Source of the DNA: Deltaproteobacteria bacterium
Lineage (GTDB): Bacteria; Myxococcota; JADLHZ01
Length of the DNA: 64,000 bases
Assembly (NCBI GenBank): GCA_020848545.1
Contig: JADLHZ010000079.1
Span: 1 to 64,000, forward strand
Direction of reading: 5' to 3'
A model generated the notes under the pieces. That model was given only the letters and a program-made list of their open reading frames with translations, was not told where the DNA came from and ran no database searches. Below, in pieces: positions 24,868 through 34,001 of the stretch (the first letter of the stretch is position 1; every line of letters starts with the position of its first letter). Position numbers and translations under genes: made by a program.

Positions 24868-25818
24868 ATGAAGACGCAGTTCGAACATGGCTCCGCCAAA
24901 GAGACCTCGCGAGAGAGCGCGGTCGCGAGCGCCGAACGCACCGCCCTCGAGATCACCGTGAGCTACGGCGACGCCGTGCTCGACGTGCGCCACTTGGTGC
25001 CGCCGCGCGGGCTGGTCATCGGCGACGGCAAGGCGGTCGATCTCGTCGTCTCGACCGACGCGCTCCCAGTCAGCGAATTTCCGCTGCTGCGCGTGGAGGG
25101 CGGGCGCTTCGTGCTCACGTTCAGCGACGGGCAAAAAGGCGAGATCGATCTCGGCGACGGCGCCATCCATCCGCTGCCGTGGTTTTCTAGTCACAAGGGC
25201 ACCTCGCCGGATCCCGGGCTCGCGAAGTGCTTTCGCTTCACCCTGCCGCAGAGCGCGAAGGTGACGCTGCGCTTCGACGGCGTGACGCTCGCGATCGCGT
25301 CGGTCACGCCGCCCGAGCGCTTGGCCGACACGGCTGGCCCACGCGACTACCGGTACGCGGCGGCGATCTTGTCGGCGTCCGTCATCGTGCTGATCGTGCT
25401 GATCGTGCTCGCGCTCGTCTTCGCGTTCGGCTCGACGGCGCCCGAGCCGTACCTGCCGGCGGCCGGCGTCGAAGCCGAGTCCCGCGGTGCGCGGCTCTAC
25501 GGTGCGGAGTCGCCGGCGAGCGGCGTGTTCATGGTGACCGAGCCGGTCGTGCTCGGCGCGCTCAGCCAGGCCGACGTGACGCAGGCGCTCGCACCGATCG
25601 CGGCCGAGATCGACGGCTGCCTCGGGGCCGCCGATCCGAGCACCGCGGTGACGGCGCGGCTCGCCATCGACGCGGCCGGCAACGTGGGTGTGGCGGCGGT
25701 CGATGCCACTGGCGCCGGCGCTTTGGAAGTGCGTTCGTGTCTCGGCGCGGCGTTCGGGCAGATGCAGCTCGCGCCGCCGATCGACGGCCGCGCGACGATC
25801 GATCTACGCTTGCGCTAA
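24868..25818 (+). CDS. AgmX/PglI-like membrane protein
   Basis: 316 residues. An N-terminal beta-rich domain (about 25-130, 'YGDAVLDVRHLVPPRGLVIG', an FHA-like fold by pattern), one transmembrane helix (about 166-192, 'ASVIVLIVLIVLALVFAFG'), and a C-terminal domain resembling the AgmX/PglI C-terminal region ('LAPIAAEIDGCL', 'TARLAIDAAGNVGVAAV', 'EVRSCLGAAFGQMQL') with its paired Cys. AgmX/PglI proteins of Myxococcus are linked to gliding motility. The ATG at 24868 is used; a TTG one codon earlier is less likely. Its stop overlaps the stop of the convergent gene by three bases. Confidence 0.65.
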   Translation: MKTQFEHGSAKETSRESAVASAERTALEITVSYGDAVLDVRHLVPPRGLVIGDGKAVDLVVSTDALPVSEFPLLRVEGGRFVLTFSDGQKGEIDLGDGAIHPLPWFSSHKGTSPDPGLAKCFRFTLPQSAKVTLRFDGVTLAIASVTPPERLADTAGPRDYRYAAAILSASVIVLIVLIVLALVFAFGSTAPEPYLPAAGVEAESRGARLYGAESPASGVFMVTEPVVLGALSQADVTQALAPIAAEIDGCLGAADPSTAVTARLAIDAAGNVGVAAVDATGAGALEVRSCLGAAFGQMQLAPPIDGRATIDLRLR

Positions 25819-26315
25819 GGTTCTTCCTTCAGCTTCTTCGCGAGCTGCTCCAAGAGCTTCTGCGTCAAGGTCGTGCACGCATCGACGAGCGCGTCGTCCT
25901 TCGCCTTCAGGGTCATGGTGTCGCTGGCGAGCACGCGCGCGCTTTTCGTGTCCATGATGTTGAGCGTGAGCACGTACTGCGTGCCGAGCTTGCCTATGCT
26001 TCCGTTCAGGAGCTTCGAGATCCCGAGCTGGTCGGCCATCTGAGCAATCGTCGCAGCGTCGGCGGTGCCGCCGGCGAGCTGCTTGGACTCTTCGAAGCGC
26101 AGCATCTTCTCGATGTCTTTCTTCGTCGTCACCTCGAACGCCTTCTGCTTGCGCACGGCGGCGGCGACGAGCTGGGTCACGTTCTCGCCGATGGTCGTGT
26201 CGACGCCGCGGCTGTCGAAGTCGATGACCGCCAACCGTTCGAGCGGCACCGCGATCGTGAGCAGCGCGCTGAGGAAACTTGCGCTCGCGAGCATCATCTT
26301 GGAAACGTTCCACAT
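25815..26315 (-). CDS. Exported CsgG/LpoB/FlgO-like protein
   Basis: 166 residues from ATG 26315 (or 160 from Met at 26297). A hydrophobic N-terminal segment ('MMLASASFLSALLTIAVPLE') acts as signal or anchor; there is no Cys lipobox. The rest matches the CsgG/LpoB-type fold: 'RLAVIDFDSRG...IGENV', 'KQKAFEVTTKKDIEKMLRF', 'ADQLGISKLLNGSIGKLGTQ', 'LTLNIMDTKSARVLAS'. Such proteins form periplasmic assemblies or activate cell-wall enzymes. Its start codon shares the CATG at 26313-26316 with the divergent phosphatase gene, so the two promoters must lie inside each other's coding DNA unless this one starts later. Confidence 0.65.
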   Translation of the reverse strand: MWNVSKMMLASASFLSALLTIAVPLERLAVIDFDSRGVDTTIGENVTQLVAAAVRKQKAFEVTTKKDIEKMLRFEESKQLAGGTADAATIAQMADQLGISKLLNGSIGKLGTQYVLTLNIMDTKSARVLASDTMTLKAKDDALVDACTTLTQKLLEQLAKKLKEEP

Positions 26316-26799
26316 GGGCACGAGCGTCGCCAGCCGCATTTGCTTCGTCTGCGCCGGCAATATCTGCCGCTCGCCGACGGCCGAGGGCGTCATGCGCGCG
26401 CTGGCGAAGAAGCGCGGCCTCGACCTGCACGTGCAGAGCGCCGGCACCACCGACTACCACGTCGGCGAGGCGCCGGACGGACGCAGCTGCCAGGCCGCGG
26501 CGGCGCGCGGCTACGCCTTGGACGGTCGCGCGCAGCACTTCACCCACGCGCTCTTCGACCGCTTCGACCTCGTCGTCGCGATGGACGCTGCCAACCTGCG
26601 GGCGCTGCAGAAGCTCGCGCGCAGCGAGGTCGATCGGCAAAAGCTGCGGCTCTTGCGCGACTACGACGCCGCGTCGCCGAAGGGCGCCGACGTGCCGGAT
26701 CCCTATTATGGCGGCGCCGCCGGCTTCGATCACGTGTTAGAGCTGTGCGAGCAGGCGTGTACGGCGATGCTCGATGCGCTGAGCGAAGGGCGGGGGTGA
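26314..26799 (+). CDS. Low-molecular-weight protein-tyrosine-phosphatase family
   Basis: 161 residues. The phosphatase loop Cys13-x5-Arg19 ('CAGNICRS', followed by 'PTAEG') and the general acid Asp129-Pro-Tyr-Tyr are intact. Family members hydrolyse phosphotyrosine, but a branch paired with fructosamine-3-kinase relatives dephosphorylates sugar phosphates attached to proteins. This gene's stop overlaps the start of such a kinase by one base (tgATG), so that deglycation role is the better guess. The ATG start overlaps the divergent gene's start codon. Confidence 0.88.
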   Translation: MGTSVASRICFVCAGNICRSPTAEGVMRALAKKRGLDLHVQSAGTTDYHVGEAPDGRSCQAAAARGYALDGRAQHFTHALFDRFDLVVAMDAANLRALQKLARSEVDRQKLRLLRDYDAASPKGADVPDPYYGGAAGFDHVLELCEQACTAMLDALSEGRG

Positions 26800-27662
26800 T
26801 GCAGAAAGAGACGTTCGAAGAAATCAAGGCGCAGGTCGGCGCAGCGCTGGCGAACGAGGTCTACGGCGTCACGCGGGTGCCGGGGGGCGACATCAACGAG
26901 GCTTATCGCGTCGAGATCCAGAGCGGCGACGTCGTCTTCTTGAAGGCGCACGAGGCGCCGCCGGCCGGCATGTTCGCCGCCGAAGCCGACGCGCTCGCGG
27001 TGCTGGACGCGGCGCATGCGCTGCGCGTCCCGCGGGTGCTCGCGTTCGGTGAACGGTGGCTCGCGCTCGAGTGGATCGAAGCGGGGAAACGCGACGCGCG
27101 CGCTTACGACGAGGCGTTCGGCCAGGGCCTCGCCGTGCTCCACGCGCGGCGCACCGGCTTTGGCCACACGCGCGACAACTTCATCGGCGTCTTGCCCCAG
27201 ACGAACACGCCGCTCGCCACTTGGGTCGAGTTCTTCGCCGAGCGCCGCTTGAAGGCGATGGCCAAGCTCGCGGTCGATCGCGGCCGCTTGCCGATGAGCG
27301 TCGCGAAAGACATCGAGTGGATCTGCACGCGCATGCAGGCGTTCATCGGCGACGAGGAGCCGGCGAGCCAACTGCACGGCGACCTCTGGGGCGGCAACGC
27401 CATGTGCGACGCGAGCGGCGCGCCGGTGCTGATCGATCCGGCGGTCTATGGCGGTGATCGCGAGATGGACCTCGCCATGATGCAGCTCTTCGGCGGGTTC
27501 TCGCCGCGGGTGTTCTCCGCTTACAACGAGACCCTGCCGCTGCGCGCGGGGCACCAGGAGCGCGTGCGCTTGTACCAGCTCTATCCGCTGCTCGCGCACG
27601 CCTGCATGTTCGGCGGCGGCTACGTCGAGCAAGTGAAGACGGTCGTCACCGCGCTCATGTAA
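26799..27662 (+). CDS. Fructosamine-3-kinase family (ketosamine kinase)
   Basis: 287 residues. The fold is aminoglycoside-phosphotransferase-like: Gly-rich 'VPGGDINEAYRVEI', Lys49 in 'VVFLKAHE', catalytic 'HGDLWGGN' (His193, Asp195, Asn200) and 'LIDPAVYGGDREMDLAM' (Asp213). These enzymes phosphorylate the sugar of glycated protein lysines so that the adduct falls off. The bacterial members act mainly on ribulosamines and erythrulosamines. Translation is coupled to the LMW phosphatase upstream, giving a two-step repair module for protein glycation. Confidence 0.92.
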   Translation: MQKETFEEIKAQVGAALANEVYGVTRVPGGDINEAYRVEIQSGDVVFLKAHEAPPAGMFAAEADALAVLDAAHALRVPRVLAFGERWLALEWIEAGKRDARAYDEAFGQGLAVLHARRTGFGHTRDNFIGVLPQTNTPLATWVEFFAERRLKAMAKLAVDRGRLPMSVAKDIEWICTRMQAFIGDEEPASQLHGDLWGGNAMCDASGAPVLIDPAVYGGDREMDLAMMQLFGGFSPRVFSAYNETLPLRAGHQERVRLYQLYPLLAHACMFGGGYVEQVKTVVTALM

Positions 27663-27817
27663 ACCGCAAATGTCCGGCGCTTCTCCGAGCTTCGCGCGCC
27701 GGCGATCCCTGCGGTCGACAGCTTCGAATGGGCCGCGCGCGTGCGCTAGTCGCTGCGTAGGTGTCTTTGCACCCGCGGCAACGATGTCGGTCGCGCAGCG
27801 CGTCGTCGCCGGCGGCC

Positions 27818-27837
27818 CGAAAGGGACCGGGAGCGTT
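27818..27837 (+). repeat. REP-like motif, single shortened copy
   Basis: CGAAAGGGACCGGGAGCGTT: same core as at 19004 and 49879 but one A and one G shorter. It lies between the kinase gene and the small membrane protein gene. Confidence 0.6.
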
Positions 27838-27876
27838 TTCGGCAGCGGCACGGCGTTTGCTCACGCGCGCGTCATC

Positions 27877-28299
27877 GTGCTCGCGTTCCTGCTCGTCGCT
27901 TACGCCACTTGGCTCACCACGGGCCCGCGCGGCGACTCAGAGCTCCTTTGTGATCCCGTGCTGCAAGCGTGCTTCGATCGCAGGCCGCAGATCCTCACGA
28001 CGGACGCCGGCATCAGCGAGCTCTGCGGCGACGTCGACGCGCTCGCCGGGGCGCTCGAACGAGACGGCATCGCGATCGTGTCCTTATATACCTTCCGCGA
28101 TTCGGCCGACGCCGAGCACTACGACGCCTCGTTCGCGCGCGTCGGCATTCAGACGCTCCGCCGCCACCATGCCGGCGGCCACCTACGCGCCGTCGTCGCC
28201 CTGACGCCCGAGTCGTTCGTGCCGGCGCTCGTCGCGTTCGCGGAGCTCGATCTCTGCCCGCTCGGCCTCAGCGTTGTGCCCGGCGCGATCGTGCGCTAA
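27877..28299 (+). CDS. Small membrane-anchored hypothetical protein
   Basis: 140 residues from GTG 27877. One N-terminal hydrophobic helix ('VLAFLLVAYATWL'), then about 115 residues with three Cys ('ELLCDPVLQACFD', 'SELCGDVDALAGAL') and a beta/alpha pattern. An ATG at 27784 would give 171 residues but would translate the REP-like motif, so the later start is preferred; it has no strong ribosome site. It lies 11 bases before the DUF885 gene. Family not recognised. Confidence 0.5.
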   Translation: MLAFLLVAYATWLTTGPRGDSELLCDPVLQACFDRRPQILTTDAGISELCGDVDALAGALERDGIAIVSLYTFRDSADAEHYDASFARVGIQTLRRHHAGGHLRAVVALTPESFVPALVAFAELDLCPLGLSVVPGAIVR

Positions 28300-28310
28300 C
28301 GCCGCCGCCC

Positions 28311-30077
28311 ATGCCAATCCTGCTCGCGCTCGTGCTCTCCGCCACCGCTACTGGCAAAGGCGACAAGGCCTTCGCCAAGATCGCCGAAAAATACGTCGAC
28401 ACGATGTTCAAGCTGTCGCCCGTCACCGGCAGCTACGTCGGTTATCGCAAGTACGACGGCACCTGGCCCGACTACAGCGAGGCCGGCGTGAAGAGCGCGC
28501 TCGCGGCGTTGCAGGCCACGGCGAAAGAGCTCGCGAAGGTGAAGCGCCAAGACCTCTCGCAGAGCGCGGCGATGGACTACGATCTCATCAAGGACGACGT
28601 CGCCGCCAACGTCTTTGCGCTCTCCGAGCTCGAGCAGTTCAAGTGGGATCCGCAGCTCTACAACGAGGCGATCGGCTCCGGCTTCTACTACCTCACCTAC
28701 GAGCCGAAGAGCGCCGCCGACTGGCCCGCGCGCCTCGACACGATCTTGGCGCGGATGCAGGGGCTGCCCGCGTACTTGAAGACGGCCGAGACCAACCTCT
28801 CGAACGCGCCGAAGGTGCACGTCGAGTTCGTCATCTCGGCGAACCCCGGCAACAAGGAGACCTTCACCAAGCAGCTGCCGCCTTTGTTCGCGAAGTTTCC
28901 GAAGCAGAAGGAGGCGTTCGACAAGCTCGTCCCGGCGACGCTCGCGGCGATCGACGGCTTTCAAACGTTCTTGGAGAAGACGCTGCTGCCGAGGGCGACG
29001 CTCGATTGGCGCCTCGGCCCAGACAAGTGGAAGAAGAAGCTCCGCTTCTCGCTCGCGAGCACCTTGGAGCCGGAGCAGCTCTACAAAGACGCCGAGCAGG
29101 GCCTCGAGAAGACGCGGCGCAAGATGTACGACCTCGCGCTGCCGCTCTACAAGAAGATGTACCCGAACGATCGCGCGTTCGAGCAGATGATCGGCGACGC
29201 CAAGGTGAACACCGTCGTCGGGCGCGTCATCGCCAAGGCGAGCGAGAAGCACGGCACGCCCGAGTCGTTGTTCGGCGACGTGCGCAAGATCTCCGACAAG
29301 GTGACGAAGTTCATCAAGGAGAAGGACCTGGTGTCGATGCCGCCGGCCGACGACAACTTCGTCATCGAGCCGACGCCGGCGTTCTTGGACGGCATGGCGG
29401 TCGCGTTCTTCAACCCGTCGCCCGCGCTCGAGCCGTGGCTGAAGAAGAGTTATTGGATCTCGACCGTGCCGAAGACCGGCACCGGCGACCCGAAGAAAGA
29501 CGCCGAGTTCGCCGAGAGCTTCTTGCGCGAGTACAACGACTACGGCTTGCAGACGCTGACGATCCACGAGGCGTTCCCCGGCCACTACGTGCAGCTCTAT
29601 TGGAGCCAACGCAGCCCGTACGCGACGCTCGTGAAGAAGGTGATGGAGTCCGGCACGATGGCCGAAGGCTGGGCCGTGATGATCGAGGACATCGTCTACG
29701 ACCAAGGCTACGCCAAGGACGATCCCGAGAACGAGCTGATGCACCTGAAGATGAACCTGCGCACGTACCTGAACGCGATGATCGATCAGAAGCTGCACAC
29801 GTCGAGCGATCCGGAAGACAAGCTCGACGCGTGGGCGCTCGAGCTGATGCACAAGAAGGGCTTTCAGCAAGAAGCCGAAGCGAAGCGCAAGCTGCGACGC
29901 GCGAAGCTGACGAGCACGCAGCTCTCGACCTACTTCGTCGGCTACCGCGAGATGAAGGAGATCTACGACGCGGCGCTGACCAAGAACGGCGGTAAGACGA
30001 AGACAGTGCTCGATCAGATGCTCGGCTACGGCACGATCCCGCCGAAGCTGATCAAAGAGCTGATGCTGCCGAAGTGA
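28311..30077 (+). CDS. DUF885-family protein, putative metallohydrolase
   Basis: 588 residues, normal for DUF885. The zinc-type 'HEAFPGH' motif (His419-Glu420 to His425) is present with the expected helical surroundings ('GTMAEGWAVMIEDIVYDQGY' downstream). Relatives are presumed peptidases, some secreted; here the N-terminus 'MPILLALVLSATATGKGDKA' could be a short signal peptide. The start ATG at 28311 follows the previous stop by 11 bases. Its own stop overlaps the next gene's GTG by four bases, linking it to the polysaccharide region. Confidence 0.85.
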   Translation: MPILLALVLSATATGKGDKAFAKIAEKYVDTMFKLSPVTGSYVGYRKYDGTWPDYSEAGVKSALAALQATAKELAKVKRQDLSQSAAMDYDLIKDDVAANVFALSELEQFKWDPQLYNEAIGSGFYYLTYEPKSAADWPARLDTILARMQGLPAYLKTAETNLSNAPKVHVEFVISANPGNKETFTKQLPPLFAKFPKQKEAFDKLVPATLAAIDGFQTFLEKTLLPRATLDWRLGPDKWKKKLRFSLASTLEPEQLYKDAEQGLEKTRRKMYDLALPLYKKMYPNDRAFEQMIGDAKVNTVVGRVIAKASEKHGTPESLFGDVRKISDKVTKFIKEKDLVSMPPADDNFVIEPTPAFLDGMAVAFFNPSPALEPWLKKSYWISTVPKTGTGDPKKDAEFAESFLREYNDYGLQTLTIHEAFPGHYVQLYWSQRSPYATLVKKVMESGTMAEGWAVMIEDIVYDQGYAKDDPENELMHLKMNLRTYLNAMIDQKLHTSSDPEDKLDAWALELMHKKGFQQEAEAKRKLRRAKLTSTQLSTYFVGYREMKEIYDAALTKNGGKTKTVLDQMLGYGTIPPKLIKELMLPK

Positions 30078-31366
30078 CCTTCGGCGCGCGCCTCCTCCGC
30101 ACCGTCAAGATCGCGATCCTCGCCGGCGGCGTGGGCCTCCTGGCGATGGCGGCGATCCCGTTCGGACAAGGGTTGATCGCGACGGCCGGCCACAACATTC
30201 CCTCGCGCGACATCGTGGCGGACTACGGGCGCGGCCTCCTGTGGGCGCTCGTGCTCGGCGTCTCAATCGTCGCCTGGCCGGTCTCACGGCGCGACAAACG
30301 CACCTTGCTCTGGCTGTGGGCGGCGAAGGTCGAGGTCGCGCTCGGCGTGATGCTGCTCTACGAGTGGAGCTACGGCCTCGACGCCTACAACTACTTCTTC
30401 GTCGGCCAACCCGGCGTCTACCAAGATGACGCGCTCACCTACGGCCAGGGCACCGAGATCATGTTCTGGCTCTCGCACCTGCAGTGGGAGTACCTGGTCG
30501 CCGAGTCGTACCACGCGATGAAGCTGAGCTTCGCGTACGTGGGACTCGCCGGCGTGTACTTCTTCTACCGCGCCGTCGCGCTCTTTCAGCGGACGGACGA
30601 TCAGCGCGCGCTCTTCTTCATCGGGCTGTTTCCGTCGACGCTGCAGTGGTCGAGCATCCTCGGCAAGGATCCGCTGAGCTTCTTCGGCATGGCCGTCTAC
30701 GCGTTCGGCGTCGTAGCGCTCTGGCGATCGCGGCGCGCCGTCGGCGTGGTGGCGCTCGCGCTCGGCGTGTTCATCGCGGCGGCGACGCGGCCGTGGATGC
30801 TGCTCATCATGCTGGCGCCGCTCGTCGTCTTTGCGCTGAACGCGTTCGCCGGCGTTGGCGCGAAGATTGGCGTCGGGCTCGCGGGCCTCGCGCTCTTCAC
30901 GGGCGCGCTCTTTCTCTTTTCGGATCGCCTGCAGATCGCGTCGATGGACGACGTCGTCTTGCGCACGGAGAAGATCTCGCAGTCGTTCGCTTACGGCGGC
31001 TCGGCGAACGAGTCGGAGCTCGCGCGCGAGAACTCACCGGCGAAGATGCTCGCGTTCGCGCCGCTCGGAGCGTTCACCGCGCTCTACCGGCCGCTGCCCG
31101 GCGAGATCCTGAACGTGTTCGGCCTGCTCGCGAGCTTCGAGAACGCCGTGCTCGTTTATTGGACCGTGCGGGCCGTGCGCCGGAGCCGGCTGCGCGATCT
31201 CGGCGACCCCATCGTGTCGTGGGCGCTCGGGCTCGTCGCGATTTGGGCCATCGTTTACGGCTTCGTCAGCTATCACAACCTCGGCACCGGGGCGCGCTTT
31301 CGCTTGCAGATCATCGCGATCTTCACCTGTCTTCTCTGGCACCTCGGGCGCCGGCGGGCGGCGTGA
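30074..31366 (+). CDS. Polytopic membrane protein, possible polysaccharide polymerase
   Basis: 430 residues with a GTG start overlapping the DUF885 stop (GTGA). About ten hydrophobic helices with a long central loop ('DDVVLRTEKISQSFAYGGSA...') and a conserved-looking last helix pair 'GFVSYHNLGTGARFRLQIIA' with Arg residues, as in Wzy/ligase-type proteins. WecA-like and glycosyltransferase genes follow, so it probably polymerises or assembles a surface glycan. No catalytic motif fixes the reaction. Confidence 0.65.
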   Translation: MTFGARLLRTVKIAILAGGVGLLAMAAIPFGQGLIATAGHNIPSRDIVADYGRGLLWALVLGVSIVAWPVSRRDKRTLLWLWAAKVEVALGVMLLYEWSYGLDAYNYFFVGQPGVYQDDALTYGQGTEIMFWLSHLQWEYLVAESYHAMKLSFAYVGLAGVYFFYRAVALFQRTDDQRALFFIGLFPSTLQWSSILGKDPLSFFGMAVYAFGVVALWRSRRAVGVVALALGVFIAAATRPWMLLIMLAPLVVFALNAFAGVGAKIGVGLAGLALFTGALFLFSDRLQIASMDDVVLRTEKISQSFAYGGSANESELARENSPAKMLAFAPLGAFTALYRPLPGEILNVFGLLASFENAVLVYWTVRAVRRSRLRDLGDPIVSWALGLVAIWAIVYGFVSYHNLGTGARFRLQIIAIFTCLLWHLGRRRAA

Positions 31367-31440
31367 AAGCGCTGGCCCGGAGCCATCCGGACGTGCTAGC
31401 CCGCCGCCCGCGAGCATCGAAGGGGGCGCTCCGAAGCCAA

Positions 31441-32853
31441 ATGACCCGCATCGTCGCCACACTCTCCGCCTGGTCGGCGCGGCTCGAGGATCGCCGCGTG
31501 CAGCCGATCCTTTCGGCGGCGCTCGTGACCTTGGTCTGGGCCACCCTCGTGTTCGTGCTCGGCGCCGGCGGGCCGCGTGACTATTGGTTCGAGGACGATC
31601 CGCTGCTCTTCGCGATCAGCAAGAGCGCAGCGACGCCGATCAGCTTCTTCGTCGAGCACAGCTTGGTGCAGCACGCGCTGAACCCCGTCGAGGTCGTGCC
31701 GATGCTCTTTGCGTCGTTCTGGGTCGACACGCGCATTGCCAGCTCGATCGACACTTTGCCCTTGGTCGCGATGGCGCATTCGGCCCTGTCGACCTTGCTC
31801 GCCGCGCTGCTCTTGCAACGGCTCCTCGCGCGCTTCGTCCCGATCGCGGCGGCGGCGGCAGCGGCGTGCCTGTGGCTCCTGCTCCCGTCGACGCAGAGCA
31901 CGCTCGAGTTCGCTTCGACGCGTTGCTATCAAGAGGGCCTCGTCTTCTCGCTGATCGCGTTGCTCTTCTGTCACCGCTACTTGGAGCGCGATCGCGTCGC
32001 CGATCTCGCCGGCGCGCTCGTGGCCGCGGCGTTCGCGATGTGGTCGAAGGAGCTCTTCGTCGCCACGCTCCCGACCTTGCTCGGGCTGCTCCTCTTGCGC
32101 GCGCGCCGCTACCGCGCGTTCTTTGCGCTCGTCGTGCTGTGCTTCGCGTGTGCGTCGTACCGGATTTGGGCGGTCGGCTGGACGCTGCGCTACGCGATGG
32201 ATCCGCCGCGGATCACCGACGTCTTCGCGCTGGCGCGGCAGATCCCGCGGCTCTCGTTCGCCAGTGGCATCGGCTACGTGGCCTGGGCGCTCGTGCTCGC
32301 AGGCCTCGCCGCCATCGTCGTGCGGCGTCCCGAGCGGCGCGGCATCGTCGCGATCTTCCTGGTGACCACCCTCGTCGCGTGGTTGACGCTCTTGCCGATC
32401 ACCCACGCGCTCTTGCAGCACAACACCGGCGTCACCGTCTGGTCGCGCTCGCTCTTCGTCGTCAACACGATCTTCGCGGCGGCGTGCGGTTGGCTGCTCG
32501 GTGAGCTGCGCCAGCGCCGCGCGGCGTTTCTCGGCGCCACCTTCGTGTTCGCGCTCGGCACCTACGCTGCGCTCGCGAGCATTCAAGCATGGAACTCGTT
32601 GAAGCAGCCCTTGTGGGCCGAGACGCTCCTCGTCTTGCAACATCCAAACGCCGTGTTCATCTCGGACGCCGAAGCGCATTGGTACTTCGAGGGGCTCGAG
32701 CGGCTCTATCGGGATCGGCCGTTTCCCGTCGTGATCCACAAGGGCATGTCGCGCGCAGAGATCGCGCACATCCAGGTGCGCCCCGACGTGCCTTGGTATC
32801 GGCTCGAGGGCGGCGTCATGGTCTCGTGCGATCCGAGCGCGTGTCTCCAGTAA
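31441..32853 (+). CDS. GT-C-like polytopic membrane glycosyltransferase
   Basis: 470 residues from ATG 31441 (GTG 31393 also in frame). It has about eleven hydrophobic helices. After the first helix the loop 'RDYWFEDDPLLFAISKSA' carries the Asp-Asp of GT-C enzymes that use polyprenyl-phosphate sugars, followed by a Cys-containing soluble tail ('VSCDPSACLQ'). It probably adds a sugar on the outer face of the inner membrane within the polysaccharide pathway of this cluster. Specificity unknown. Confidence 0.65.
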   Translation: MTRIVATLSAWSARLEDRRVQPILSAALVTLVWATLVFVLGAGGPRDYWFEDDPLLFAISKSAATPISFFVEHSLVQHALNPVEVVPMLFASFWVDTRIASSIDTLPLVAMAHSALSTLLAALLLQRLLARFVPIAAAAAAACLWLLLPSTQSTLEFASTRCYQEGLVFSLIALLFCHRYLERDRVADLAGALVAAAFAMWSKELFVATLPTLLGLLLLRARRYRAFFALVVLCFACASYRIWAVGWTLRYAMDPPRITDVFALARQIPRLSFASGIGYVAWALVLAGLAAIVVRRPERRGIVAIFLVTTLVAWLTLLPITHALLQHNTGVTVWSRSLFVVNTIFAAACGWLLGELRQRRAAFLGATFVFALGTYAALASIQAWNSLKQPLWAETLLVLQHPNAVFISDAEAHWYFEGLERLYRDRPFPVVIHKGMSRAEIAHIQVRPDVPWYRLEGGVMVSCDPSACLQ

Positions 32854-32921
32854 GCCGGAGTGGTCAGCCGCCGGCCAGCGACAATCTAGCGTCTAGCGCC
32901 GGTCGCGACTAAGGAAAGGCC

Positions 32922-34001
32922 GTGGCGCTGCGCTACATGGCTGCGTTTCTCGTGGCGATCGCGACGAGCGTGGCCCTGGTGCCGACGGCGCGAAAGCTCG
33001 CCTTCAGGTTCGGCGCCGTGTCGACGCCGGGAGGCCGCAACGTCAACCGCGAGCCGATGCCGCGCCTCGGCGGGATCGCGATCTTCATTGCGCTGTGGCT
33101 GCCGGTGCTCGCGCTCTTCTTCGCCGACGAGCGCGTGCGAACGGGGATCGGCGCGCACTGGAACCGCTTGGCCGCGCTCGTTCTAGGCGCCGCGCTCTTG
33201 CTCGTCGTCGGGGCGCTCGACGACCTGCGCGGCGTCCGTGCGCGGACGAAGCTGCTCGCGCAGGTGCTCGCCGCGGCGATCGCGTTTGCCGGCAACTTTC
33301 GCATCGACGTCGTCGCCCTGCCGCTCTTTGGCAACGTGGATCTCGGGTGGGTGGCGTTGCCGCTGACGATCATTTGGGTGGTCGGCGTCGTCAACGCGAT
33401 CAACTTGATCGACGGCTTAGATGGGCTCGCCGCCGGCATCACCTTCTTCGCGGCGATCACGAACTTCGTCGTCGCCTACATGTTCGACTCGACGCTCGTC
33501 TCGCTCGTCATGGTCTCGACGCTCGGCGCAGTGCTCGGCTTTCTCGTCTACAACTGGAACCCGGCGCGCATCTTCATGGGCGACTCCGGCAGCTACTCGC
33601 TGGGCTACGTGCTCGCGCTGACGGCGATCGCGGCGCCCTTTCAGAAGGCGTCGGCCACGGTGAGCTTGCTCGTGCCGATTGTCTCGCTCGGGATTCCGCT
33701 CGTCGACACCTTGTTAGCGATGCTGCGGCGCGTGCTCGAGCGACGCTCGATCTTCTCGCCCGACCGCGGGCACATTCACCACCGCTTGCTCGACATGGGG
33801 ATCACGCACCGGCGCGCGGTGCTGATCATCTACGGAACGTCGGTGGCGCTGACGATTGCTGCCATCGTCATCTCGCTTGGCCGCGATTGGCAGGTCGGCG
33901 TCGCGATCTCGATCGCGGCGGTCGCGATCTTCCTGCTCGTGCGCGCCGCGGGCTTCTTTCGCGCGATCGGCGCCACGCGCGGGCCGGGGGACGAGCCGTG
34001 A
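32922..34001 (+). CDS. WecA-type undecaprenyl-phosphate sugar-1-phosphate transferase
   Basis: 359 residues with a GTG start and about ten membrane helices. It links a UDP-sugar phosphate to undecaprenyl phosphate, the first step of a lipid-linked glycan. Diagnostic residues: Asp100-Asp101 ('GALDDLRG'), 'VNAINLIDGLDGLAAG' (158-172), 'FMGDSGS' (Asp221) and 'DRGHIHHRL' (His284-His287). Its stop overlaps the next glycosyltransferase by four bases. The sugar (GlcNAc or other) cannot be decided here. Confidence 0.93.
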   Translation: MALRYMAAFLVAIATSVALVPTARKLAFRFGAVSTPGGRNVNREPMPRLGGIAIFIALWLPVLALFFADERVRTGIGAHWNRLAALVLGAALLLVVGALDDLRGVRARTKLLAQVLAAAIAFAGNFRIDVVALPLFGNVDLGWVALPLTIIWVVGVVNAINLIDGLDGLAAGITFFAAITNFVVAYMFDSTLVSLVMVSTLGAVLGFLVYNWNPARIFMGDSGSYSLGYVLALTAIAAPFQKASATVSLLVPIVSLGIPLVDTLLAMLRRVLERRSIFSPDRGHIHHRLLDMGITHRRAVLIIYGTSVALTIAAIVISLGRDWQVGVAISIAAVAIFLLVRAAGFFRAIGATRGPGDEP

